This document shows positions 21,298-28,242 of a stretch of 64,000 nucleotides of DNA, in pieces. Source of the DNA: Streptomyces sp. RKAG293. Its GTDB lineage: Bacteria; Actinomycetota; Actinomycetes; Streptomycetales; Streptomycetaceae. The notes beneath the pieces were generated by a model. The model had not been told where the DNA came from. It did not search any database and saw nothing but the letters and a program-made list of their open reading frames with translations. Positions within the stretch are counted from its first letter, which is position 1; every line of letters starts with the position of its first letter. The position numbers and the translations under genes are program-made. The stretch lies in NCBI RefSeq assembly GCF_023701745.1, contig NZ_JAJOZB010000001.1, positions 4,160,501 through 4,224,500 of the forward strand. The letters are read 5' to 3'.

Positions 21298-21978
21298 GTG
21301 CGTTATATGTTCGTCGGCGATTCCATGACCATCGGCAGCGCGGGCGACTTCACCTGGCGTTACCGCATGTGGCAGCACCTGTGCTCGCTCGGCGAGCCGT
21401 TCACTGTGGTCGGCCCGCGCGCCGCGCTGCACGACAAGGAGAGCGGCGAGCCCGTCTCGCACGCGTACGCCGACCCGGCCTTCCCGCCGGACGCCCGGCG
21501 GCACCTGGCCGGCTGGGGCGAGGGCTGGCTGCACATGGCGCCGCTGATCGGGGACGCGGTGCGCGCGCACCGTCCCGATCTCCTGCTGATCTCGCTCGGT
21601 CTGATCGACCTCGGCTTCTACACGACCGCCGAGCAGACCGCGGAGAACCTGCGGAGCTTCGTCGGCGAGGCACGGGCCGGCAATCCACGGATCCGTATGG
21701 TGCTGCTGCCGGTGATACCCAACGTCCGGGCCGACCACGATCTCCCCTTCGCCGAGCAGTGCCGGGATCTCAACGTCCGGATGGCCAAGGCCGTCGCCGA
21801 TCTGGACACCGGCGCCTCGCCGCTGCTGCTCGCCTCCCGGCCGGACGGCTACGAGCTGCCGTCCGACACCTATGACGGCACGCACCCCGGTCCCTCCGGC
21901 GAACACCGCCTCGCGGCCGCGTTCGCCGACGCGATGCACCAGGCCTGGGGGGTCGGCGGACCGTATGCGCGGAGCTAG
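21298..21978 (+). CDS. SGNH/GDSL-type hydrolase
   Basis: 226 aa. Block I (MFVGDSMTIG) carries the nucleophile Ser; block V is seen as DTYDGTHPGPSGEH with Asp and His. No signal peptide, so probably an intracellular esterase or acetylhydrolase. GTG 21298 is chosen; ATG 21307 is possible. The TAG stop belongs to the inserted MITE-like element that begins there, so the natural C-terminus may have been altered by a few residues. Confidence 0.8.
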   Translation: MRYMFVGDSMTIGSAGDFTWRYRMWQHLCSLGEPFTVVGPRAALHDKESGEPVSHAYADPAFPPDARRHLAGWGEGWLHMAPLIGDAVRAHRPDLLLISLGLIDLGFYTTAEQTAENLRSFVGEARAGNPRIRMVLLPVIPNVRADHDLPFAEQCRDLNVRMAKAVADLDTGASPLLLASRPDGYELPSDTYDGTHPGPSGEHRLAAAFADAMHQAWGVGGPYARS

Positions 21979-22140
21979 GGTCTGTCGTCTGGATCTCCGT
22001 GGGGGAAGGAGCGGTGTCCGGTGCGTGCAGCTGCAAGGCGGAGGAGGGAGGCGACGCGGAGCGTCGTCGACCGACGACAACGCGGCAGATGTGCGTGCTG
22101 GACACCGCGACGCCGCGGAGATCCAGACGACAGGCCCTAG
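21975..22140. mobile_element. MITE-like element with 22 bp terminal inverted repeats
   Basis: Ends 21978-21999 and 22116-22137 are inverted copies with one mismatch, flanked on both sides by CTAG (possible TA target duplication). The interior is itself an imperfect palindrome with a 7 bp GTCGTCG/CGACGAC apex at 22063-22078, so the whole can fold as one long hairpin. No transposase. CTAG/TA targeting resembles the IS5-type IS427 group (inference). Confidence 0.7.
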
Positions 22141-22197
22141 GCCGTGGGCTGGTCGCGGCGCCCGCTGACACGCCCGTCCCAGCGGGCGGCCACCCCC

Positions 22198-22233
22198 TTG
22201 CTTCGAGCGCACTCGAAGAGCTTGGCTTAGGGG
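22198..22233 (+). promoter_or_regulatory. dyad between -35 and -10, MerR-type promoter candidate
   Basis: Perfect dyad CTTCGAG-CGCA-CTCGAAG at 22201-22218 overlaps a TTGCTT element (22198-22203) and ends just before GGCTTAGG, with the aldo/keto reductase ATG at 22236. The spacing between the promoter elements would be longer than normal, as in MerR-regulated promoters. The transcript would be nearly leaderless. Confidence 0.5.
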
Positions 22234-22235
22234 TC

Positions 22236-23231
22236 ATGGAGTACACGCAGCTCGGACGCACGGGTCTCAAAGTCAGCCGCCTGGTGCTCGGCACCATGAA
22301 CTTCGGTCCCCAGACCGATGAGAACGACAGTCACGCGATCATGGACTCCGCGCTCGGCGCGGGCGTCAACTTCTTCGACACCGCCAATGTGTACGGGTGG
22401 GGCGAGAACAAGGGCCGCACCGAGGAGATCGTCGGGTCCTGGTTCGCCAAGGGAGGCGGGCGCCGCGAGAAGACCGTTCTCGCGACGAAGGTCTACGGCA
22501 ACATGGCCGCCGAGGGTGACGCCTGGCCGAACGCCGACCGGCTCTCCGCCCTCAACATCCGCCGTGCCGCCGACGCGAGCCTGAAGCGGCTCGGCACGGA
22601 CTACATCGACCTCTACCAGTTCCACCACATCGACCGGAACACGCCCTGGGACGAGATCTGGCAGGCCGTCGACGTCCTCGTCCAGCAGGGCAAGATCCTG
22701 TACGCCGGCTCGTCGAACTTCGCCGGCTGGAACATCGCGCAGGCCAACGAGGCGGCCGCCCGCCGCGGTTCGCTGGGCCTGACCAGCGAGCAGTGCCTGT
22801 ACAACCTGGCCGAGCGGCGTGCCGAGATGGAGGTCATCCCGGCGGCGCAGGCGTACGGCCTCGGGGTCATCCCGTGGTCGCCGCTGCACGGCGGGCTGCT
22901 CGGCGGGGCGCTCCGCAAGGAGCGCGAGGGCGGCGGCGCGCGCTCGACGTCCGGCCGCAGCGCGGACGCGCTCAAGAGCGCGGCGCAGCGCGACCAGATC
23001 CAGGCGTACGAGGACCTGTGCGACAAGCACGAGCTGGCGCCGGGTGATGTCGGTCTGGCGTGGCTGCTGACCCGGCCCGGTGTGACCGGCCCGATCGTCG
23101 GCCCGCGGACGCAGGCGCAGCTGGACTCGGCGCTCAACGCGGTCGAGCTGAAGCTGTCGGAGGAGTTCCTGGCCGCACTGGACGAGGTCTTCCCCGGCCC
23201 GGGGCCGTCCCCGGAAGCCTTCGCCTGGTAG
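22236..23231 (+). CDS. aldo/keto reductase
   Basis: 331 aa NADPH-dependent oxidoreductase. TIM-barrel family residues: catalytic Asp in FFDTANVYG, Tyr in NVYGWG, Lys in LATKVYG, His in YQFHHID; the C-terminal nucleotide-binding region has GPIVGPRTQAQL. Belongs to the Kv-beta/YghZ-like branch. No Shine-Dalgarno at a useful distance, consistent with a leaderless message. It lies just downstream of the MITE-like element, which ends 95 bp before the start. Confidence 0.9.
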   Translation: MEYTQLGRTGLKVSRLVLGTMNFGPQTDENDSHAIMDSALGAGVNFFDTANVYGWGENKGRTEEIVGSWFAKGGGRREKTVLATKVYGNMAAEGDAWPNADRLSALNIRRAADASLKRLGTDYIDLYQFHHIDRNTPWDEIWQAVDVLVQQGKILYAGSSNFAGWNIAQANEAAARRGSLGLTSEQCLYNLAERRAEMEVIPAAQAYGLGVIPWSPLHGGLLGGALRKEREGGGARSTSGRSADALKSAAQRDQIQAYEDLCDKHELAPGDVGLAWLLTRPGVTGPIVGPRTQAQLDSALNAVELKLSEEFLAALDEVFPGPGPSPEAFAW

Positions 23232-23309
23232 TACCTGGCTGGCCGGGTCCCGGTGAGAATCGGGGCCCGGCGGGCAGGTCCGGTGGCCGCGGGCCGGCGC
23301 GGCAGCCTC

Positions 23310-23396
23310 TCAGCGCAGCAGTGCGCCCGCGACCACCACGACGAGCATCAGGACGAGGGCGGCGGTCACTACACGGGTTCGGGTCTTGGGGTCCAC
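23310..23396 (-). CDS. 28-aa single-span membrane protein
   Basis: GTG 23396 to TGA 23310. A short basic N-terminus (VDPKTRTR) is followed by ~20 hydrophobic residues (TAALVLMLVVVVVAGALL) and a final Arg, the usual pattern of a small membrane protein. It begins 24 bp after the thpR stop on the same strand. No clear ribosome binding site. Too short for most gene callers. Confidence 0.45.
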   Translation of the reverse strand: MDPKTRTRVVTAALVLMLVVVVAGALLR

Positions 23397-23419
23397 GTGT
23401 CGAGGTTAACCGGCCGGGG

Positions 23420-23965
23420 TCACGGACCCAGCGGCCAGGTCGCCACCGTCTCGTAGTGGGCGTCCGGCGCCGGGTGGCTGCGCACCAGCGCGAGGGTGTC
23501 GGCGGACCAGGGCGTGCCCAGGAATCCGTCGAGCGCGGCGGCGTACGGGCCGAGGGCCACGCCGCCGCGGCTGCGGGCCAGCGTGAGGTGCGGGGTGTAC
23601 GGGTGCTCCTGCGCCGGATCGACGCCGGCCTGCCGGGCGGCGCTCTGGACGGAGTCCGCCAGTTCCGCGAGCCGGCCGGTGTCCCCCGCGGCGCCCGCCC
23701 ACAGCGCCCGCTCGCCGAACCGGCCGCCGCCGGACAGCCGCAGTTCGCAGGGCGCGTGCCGGCGGGCGGCGGCCGCGAGGCCGTCCCGCAGCGCGGGGAG
23801 CGTCGCGTCGGCGACCTCGCCGAGGAAGGCGAGCGTGAAGTGCCACCCGGCGCGTTCGGTCCAGCGCAGCCGGCCGGCTCCGGGGAGCCGGTGGAGCGGG
23901 GAGACGGCCGGATCGAGTTCGTCCGCCACCCCGGAGGGCGGCAGTACCGCCGCGAACAGCCTCAT
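23420..23965 (-). CDS. thpR: RNA 2',3'-cyclic phosphodiesterase
   Basis: 181 aa member of the 2H phosphoesterase (LigT/ThpR) superfamily. The two catalytic H-x-T-x motifs are present: HFTLAFLG near residue 42 and HLTLARSR near residue 128. Opens 2',3'-cyclic phosphates; historically described as RNA ligase. Only 10 bp separate it from the upstream MFS gene on the same strand, so they are co-transcribed. Confidence 0.88.
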   Translation of the reverse strand: MRLFAAVLPPSGVADELDPAVSPLHRLPGAGRLRWTERAGWHFTLAFLGEVADATLPALRDGLAAAARRHAPCELRLSGGGRFGERALWAGAAGDTGRLAELADSVQSAARQAGVDPAQEHPYTPHLTLARSRGGVALGPYAAALDGFLGTPWSADTLALVRSHPAPDAHYETVATWPLGP

Positions 23966-23975
23966 GCCGACGGCC

Positions 23976-25325
23976 TCACGCGGCCGTCACCAGTGGGGCG
24001 GCCGCGCCCTCACGGGGCACGAACTCGATCAGCCGGTGGTCTTTTCCCCGGTGCAGGTCCACCTTGAGCCGCAGCCCGCCGACCCGGGCCAGCACGAGGC
24101 CGACACCGACCGCCGCGAGGGCCGCGACGAGGCCGCCGGAGAGGAATCCGACGCGGGCCCCGTAGGTGTCGGTCACCCAGCCGACGACCGGGCCGCCGAT
24201 GGGGGTGCCACCGACGAAGACCATCATGTACAGGCTCATGACGCGGCCCCGCATGGCGGGGTCGGAGGCGAGCTGCACCGAGGCGTTAGCCGAGGTGTTG
24301 AACGTCATACCGAAGACGCCGATCGGCAGCAGCAGGAGCGCGAACATCCAGAAGGACGGCGCCACCGCGGCCACCACCTCCAGCATGCCGAAGGCGAACG
24401 CGGCGGCCACCAGCAGCCGCAGCCGGGTGCGTCCGCGGCGGGCGGCGAGCAGCGCGCCGCCCAGCGAGCCCAGCGCGATGATGGTGTTCAGCAGCCCGTA
24501 GGTGCTCGCACCGGAGTGGTAGACGTGGTTGACGAAGCCGGTGAGGATGATCGGGAAGTTGAAGCCGAAGGTCCCGATGAACCCGACCAGCACGATCGGC
24601 CAGATGAGCTCCGGACGCCCGGCGACGTAGTGCAGGCCCTCCCGCAGCTGGCCCTTGCCTCGCGGCACCCGCTCGACCTTGTGCAGCTCGGCGGTACGCA
24701 TCATCAGCAGGCCGGCGAGCGGGGCGAGGAACGACAGTCCGTTGAGCAGGAACGCCCAGCCGCTGCCGACCGCGGTGATCAGGACACCGGCGACGGCGGG
24801 GCCGATCAGCCGGGCGGCCTGGAAGTTCGCGGAGTTCAGCGAGACCGCGTTGCGTATCTCGCCGGGGCCGACCATCTCGACCACGAACGTCTGCCGGGCC
24901 GGGTTGTCGACGACGGTCACCATGCCGAGGGCGAAGGCGATGACGTACACGTGCCAGACCTGGACGTGCCCGCTGAGCGTCAGTGCGGCGAGCAGCAGGC
25001 CGAGCCCGCCGAGCGCGGCCTGGGTGCACAGCAGGATCTGCCGCTTGGGGTAACGGTCGGCGATCACACCGCCGAACAGGCCGAAGAGCAGCATCGGCAG
25101 GAACTGCAGGGCGGTGGTGATACCCACCGCGAAAGAAGAACCGGTGATGCTGAGCACCAGCCAGTCCTGGGCGATCCGCGACATCCAGGTGCCGGTGTTG
25201 GACACCACCGCGCCGGTCGCGAAGAGCCGGTAGTTACGAACCTTGAGCGAGCTGAACATGCCGCGCTTCGTGGTCGTATCGGGTTCTTGTCCGGGTGCGG
25301 TGTCTGAGCCGGCTGCCGAACTCAA
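23976..25325 (-). CDS. MFS transporter (DHA3/enterobactin-exporter-like)
   Basis: 449 aa, 12 predicted transmembrane helices. The loop 2-3 motif GGVIADRYPKRQ is intact and the C-terminal half has SLYMMVFVGGTPIGG, as in DHA3-type drug or siderophore exporters. TTG 25325 is preceded by GGGAGG at about 10 bases; ATG 25257 (MFSSLKVRNYRLF) is a shorter alternative that keeps all helices. Follows the MarR gene on the same strand, so export of a toxic or signalling compound under MarR control is likely. Confidence 0.87.
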   Translation of the reverse strand: MSSAAGSDTAPGQEPDTTTKRGMFSSLKVRNYRLFATGAVVSNTGTWMSRIAQDWLVLSITGSSFAVGITTALQFLPMLLFGLFGGVIADRYPKRQILLCTQAALGGLGLLLAALTLSGHVQVWHVYVIAFALGMVTVVDNPARQTFVVEMVGPGEIRNAVSLNSANFQAARLIGPAVAGVLITAVGSGWAFLLNGLSFLAPLAGLLMMRTAELHKVERVPRGKGQLREGLHYVAGRPELIWPIVLVGFIGTFGFNFPIILTGFVNHVYHSGASTYGLLNTIIALGSLGGALLAARRGRTRLRLLVAAAFAFGMLEVVAAVAPSFWMFALLLLPIGVFGMTFNTSANASVQLASDPAMRGRVMSLYMMVFVGGTPIGGPVVGWVTDTYGARVGFLSGGLVAALAAVGVGLVLARVGGLRLKVDLHRGKDHRLIEFVPREGAAAPLVTAA

Positions 25326-25402
25326 TCTAGGTTCGCCTCCCCTGTGTGGCGTTGCGCTTCACTTCTGGTATTCCACGTTCTTCCGCACCCGCCGTCCGCC
25401 GG

Positions 25403-25434
25403 TCGGGTGTCACTACATCTCGGGTGTCACTACA
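25403..25434. repeat. 15 bp direct repeat, 17 bp period
   Basis: TCGGGTGTCACTACA occurs at 25403 and 25420; the second copy contains the MarR stop codon, so a small duplication occurred at the gene's 3' end. Confidence 0.6.
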
Positions 25435-25870
25435 GCTGTGCGAGCTTCTCCAGGACCGGCGCGGCGGCGCGCAGCACGGCGCGCTCGTCGTCGCTCAGCC
25501 CCTCCGTGAGCTGCGCCAGCCACACGTTGCGCTTGCGGCGGCTCTCCTCGAGCATCGCCTCGGCCTGCTCCGTCTGGCTGACGACCACCTGGCGGCGGTC
25601 GTCGGGGTGCGGGTCCCGGCGGACGAGGTCCTTGGCCTCCAGCATCGCGACGATGCGCGTCATGGAGGGCGGTTGGACGTGCTCCTTGCGGGCCAGCTCC
25701 CCGGGTGTGGCGGAGCCGCAGCGGGCGAGGGTACCCAGCACGGACATCTCGGTCGGGCTGAGCGACTCGTCCACCCGCTGGTGGCGCAGTCGCCGCGACA
25801 GTCGCATCACTGCGGAGCGCAGAGAGTTCACTGCGGCGCGGTCGTCCTCGGACAGTTCGGTCACATTCAT
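25430..25870 (-). CDS. MarR-family transcriptional regulator
   Basis: 146 aa winged-helix regulator. DNA-binding part LSPTEMSVLGTLARCGSATP-GELARKEHVQPPSMTR and wing DPHPDDRRQVVV are typical. ATG 25870 lies one base after a TACCCT -10 element (25877-25872), with TTTACT 17 bp upstream, so transcription would begin near 25865; the true start may be leaderless GTG 25864. The overlapping dyad at 25883 suggests autoregulation together with the downstream MFS gene. Confidence 0.88.
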   Translation of the reverse strand: MNVTELSEDDRAAVNSLRSAVMRLSRRLRHQRVDESLSPTEMSVLGTLARCGSATPGELARKEHVQPPSMTRIVAMLEAKDLVRRDPHPDDRRQVVVSQTEQAEAMLEESRRKRNVWLAQLTEGLSDDERAVLRAAAPVLEKLAQL

Positions 25871-25882
25871 TAGGGTAGCTCA

Positions 25883-25899
25883 TTACCTAGGCTAAGTAA
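25883..25899. promoter_or_regulatory. MarR-type operator candidate
   Basis: 17 bp near-perfect palindrome TTACCTAGGCTAAGTAA, symmetric at 14 of 16 non-central positions, located between the putative -35 and -10 of the MarR gene. Superficial likeness to an iron box (TTAGGTTAGGCT-type) was noted, but the symmetry is different. Confidence 0.55.
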
Positions 25900-25971
25900 A
25901 CCTCACCCATATGAGTGAGTTAGCGCCCGAAAACGACACCTGGAACCACCCTCGCCGGGGACCTTTGGCAT

Positions 25972-26160
25972 ATGGCATCGAGAGTGCTCAGCCTGCGTAT
26001 AGACGCCGACCTGCTGGATCGGCTCCGTGACCACGCCGCCAAATGCGGAACGAGCGTCCAGGACTACGTGGTCCGGACGCTCGTTCGCGACGACTTCGAC
26101 GAGCGGTTCAAGACCGCCGTCGACGAGACGGAGCGGTTCTACGCCGCTCCGCCGGGGTGA
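25972..26160 (+). CDS. ribbon-helix-helix protein (Arc/CopG-like)
   Basis: 62 aa. The N-terminal strand VLSLRIDADLLDRLRDHA followed by the helix SVQDYVVRTLVRDDF is the ribbon-helix-helix pattern. The C-terminal ~15 residues are acidic and aromatic (ETERFYAAPPG). No toxin partner follows, so a solitary regulator is more likely than an antitoxin. Confidence 0.72.
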   Translation: MASRVLSLRIDADLLDRLRDHAAKCGTSVQDYVVRTLVRDDFDERFKTAVDETERFYAAPPG

Positions 26161-26240
26161 CACCCCGGCACAACCCCGGCACAACACCGGGACGACCCCG
26201 GGACGACCCCGGGAAGGTCGGGCCGGGCCGCAGGCCGGGA
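26161..26240. repeat. CCCGGCACAA/CCCGGGACGA tandem repeats
   Basis: About six degenerate 10-11 bp units with CCCGG cores between two convergent genes; they can form overlapping hairpins and probably serve as a terminator. Confidence 0.5.
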
Positions 26241-26253
26241 CCCGGGCCGGGCC

Positions 26254-27708
26254 TCAGGTCAGGCCGAGGGCCGGCATCAGGTAGTAGAAGCCGAAGACCG
26301 CCGCGACCACGTACATGGCCACCGGCACCTCACGGCCGCGCCCCGCGGCCAGCCGCAGCAGGCAGAAGGTGACGAAGCCGATGCCGATGCCGTTGGTGAT
26401 GGAGTACGTGAACGGCATCATCACCATCGTCAGGAACGCCGGGACGGCGATCGTGAAGTCGTCCCAGTCGATGTCCCGGACGCTGTTCGCCAGGATCAGG
26501 AAGCCGACCGCGATCAGCGCGGGCGTGGCGGCCTGGGCCGGGACCATCGTGGCGAGCGGGGTGAAGAACAGCGCGAGCACGAACATCAGCCCGGTGACGA
26601 TGCTGGCGAGGCCGGTCCTGGCACCCTCGCCGACACCGGCCGTCGACTCCACGAAGCAGGTGTTGGCGGAGCTGGAGGTGGCGCCGCCGAGGGCGGTGGC
26701 GATGCCGTCGACCATCAGCACCTTGTTCATGCCGGGCAGGTCGCCCTTCTCGTCCAGCAGGTGCGCCTCGTCGCTGACGCCGAGGATCGTGCCCATCGCG
26801 TCGAAGAAGCAGGACAGCAGGACGGTGAAGACGAACAGCACCCCGGTCAGTATCCCGACCTTGCCGAAACCGCCGAAGAGGCTGACGTTGCCGATGAGTC
26901 CGAAGTCCGGGCTGGCCACCGGGTTGCCGGGCCACTGGGGGACGGTCAGCCCCCAGGCCATGCCGGGGATGTCCGCGACCGCGTCGATGATCAGGGCCAG
27001 CACCGTCATCGCGACGATGCTGATCAGGATCGCGCCCGGCACCCTGCGGATGATCAGGGCCAGCGTGAGCAGCACACCCAGGATGAAGACCAGCACCGGC
27101 CAGCCGTTGAGGTGGCCGTCCGAGCCCAGCTGCAGCGGGACGGTGGTGTGGGCGGCGTCCGGGATGCGGGTGACGAAGCCCGAGTCGACCAGGCCGATCA
27201 GCATGATGAACAGGCCGATGCCGATCGCGATGCCCTTGCGCAGCCCCAGCGGCACCGCGCTCATCACGCGCTCGCGCAGCCCGGTGGCGACCAGCAGCAT
27301 GATCGCGAAACCGGCCAGCACGACCATGCCCATCGCGTCCGGCCAGCTCATCCTGGGTGCGAGCTGCAGGGCGACCACGGTGTTCACACCGAGGCCGGCC
27401 GCGAGCGCGATCGGCACATTGCCGATGACACCCATCAGGAGAGTGGTGAGCGCGGCGGTCAGCACGGTGGCGGTGACCAGCTGGCCGCCGTCCAGGTGGT
27501 GGCCGTACTTGTCGACGCCGGAGCTGAGGATGATCGGGTTCAGCACGATGATGTAGGCCATCGCGAAGAAGGTGGCGAGCCCGCCCCGGACCTCGCGGGA
27601 GACCGACGATCCGCGCTCGGAGATCCGGAAGAAGTGGTCGAGGCCGTTCTTGGGCGGTACGGGTGACGGGTTCTTGGCGTCGACCGAAGCGGTGGCCGAG
27701 GGGGACAT
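26254..27708 (-). CDS. NCS2-family purine permease (AzgA type)
   Basis: 484 aa, 12-14 transmembrane helices. AzgA-branch motifs: FFAMAYIIVLNPIILS near the N-terminus, GLGVNTVVAL, and the hallmark SSSANTCFVESTAGVGEGARTG stretch (split as SSSANTCFVES and TAGVGEG). Likely imports adenine, guanine or hypoxanthine with protons. The 163 bp upstream holds a hairpin but no purine riboswitch features that I can recognise. Confidence 0.9.
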   Translation of the reverse strand: MSPSATASVDAKNPSPVPPKNGLDHFFRISERGSSVSREVRGGLATFFAMAYIIVLNPIILSSGVDKYGHHLDGGQLVTATVLTAALTTLLMGVIGNVPIALAAGLGVNTVVALQLAPRMSWPDAMGMVVLAGFAIMLLVATGLRERVMSAVPLGLRKGIAIGIGLFIMLIGLVDSGFVTRIPDAAHTTVPLQLGSDGHLNGWPVLVFILGVLLTLALIIRRVPGAILISIVAMTVLALIIDAVADIPGMAWGLTVPQWPGNPVASPDFGLIGNVSLFGGFGKVGILTGVLFVFTVLLSCFFDAMGTILGVSDEAHLLDEKGDLPGMNKVLMVDGIATALGGATSSSANTCFVESTAGVGEGARTGLASIVTGLMFVLALFFTPLATMVPAQAATPALIAVGFLILANSVRDIDWDDFTIAVPAFLTMVMMPFTYSITNGIGIGFVTFCLLRLAAGRGREVPVAMYVVAAVFGFYYLMPALGLT

Positions 27709-27736
27709 GTGGGTCCTCTATTTGTGCGTTCGTACG

Positions 27737-27769
27737 ACTGAAACCAGTCACCAGGGGGACGGCTTCAGT
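27737..27769. promoter_or_regulatory. hairpin in the purine permease leader
   Basis: 12 bp interrupted inverted repeat, ACTGAAACCAGTC with GACGGCTTCAGT (one bulge, one G-T), loop of 8. It lies 29 bp upstream of the permease start, in its 5' leader, and may be an operator or an RNA structure. A TCGTACGA palindrome overlaps its edge (27730-27737). Confidence 0.45.
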
Positions 27770-27871
27770 ATGAACAAACGAATGATCGAGCGCTATCTCC
27801 GCGCGTAGACCCTTGCGGCGACCGGCCGCACCCACAATTGAGCACCTGTCGGCACCACGTACCCTGACCGC

Positions 27872-28156
27872 ATGAGCAAGTGGAAAGCCACGCACGAGAC
27901 ACCCGAGCCGCTGGAAGCGAACGACATCGCGACCGTCCTGGTCGGCACGGTCGTCTGGTTCGTGCTCTTCATCGGGCAGCTCCCCTTCTACGGCTGGTAC
28001 GCCGACCACGGCCACGCCTGGTGGATCTGGACCTGCCTCGCCGGCACCCTGCTCGGCCTCTTCGGCCTCTGGTACGTCCGGGGGCGCAACGCGGCCCTGC
28101 AGCGCGAAGCCGCGCAGCGGGAAGCCCCGCAGGACGACCGGAACGTCACCCCGTAG
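27872..28156 (+). CDS. DUF2530 membrane protein
   Basis: 94 aa with two transmembrane helices (DIATVLVGTVVWFVLFIG and WWIWTCLAGTLLGLFGLW), a short acidic N-terminus and a charged C-terminal tail. Matches the actinobacterial DUF2530 family in size and layout. Function unknown; it lies 86 bp upstream of the P-type ATPase and may be co-transcribed. Confidence 0.8.
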   Translation: MSKWKATHETPEPLEANDIATVLVGTVVWFVLFIGQLPFYGWYADHGHAWWIWTCLAGTLLGLFGLWYVRGRNAALQREAAQREAPQDDRNVTP

Positions 28157-28242
28157 AACATCACCCCATACCCGTCCGAACGGTCACCCGGAACGCTCCG
28201 TCCGGCGGGTGAACCGGGCGATCCGCACGTAGCGTCGGTGCC

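Noticed and set aside
25883..25899. Iron box (DmdR site) before the MarR gene
   Set aside because: Only partial likeness; the palindrome fits a MarR operator better.
27709..27871. Purine riboswitch before the permease
   Set aside because: The conserved junction and loop sequences of purine riboswitches are not present.
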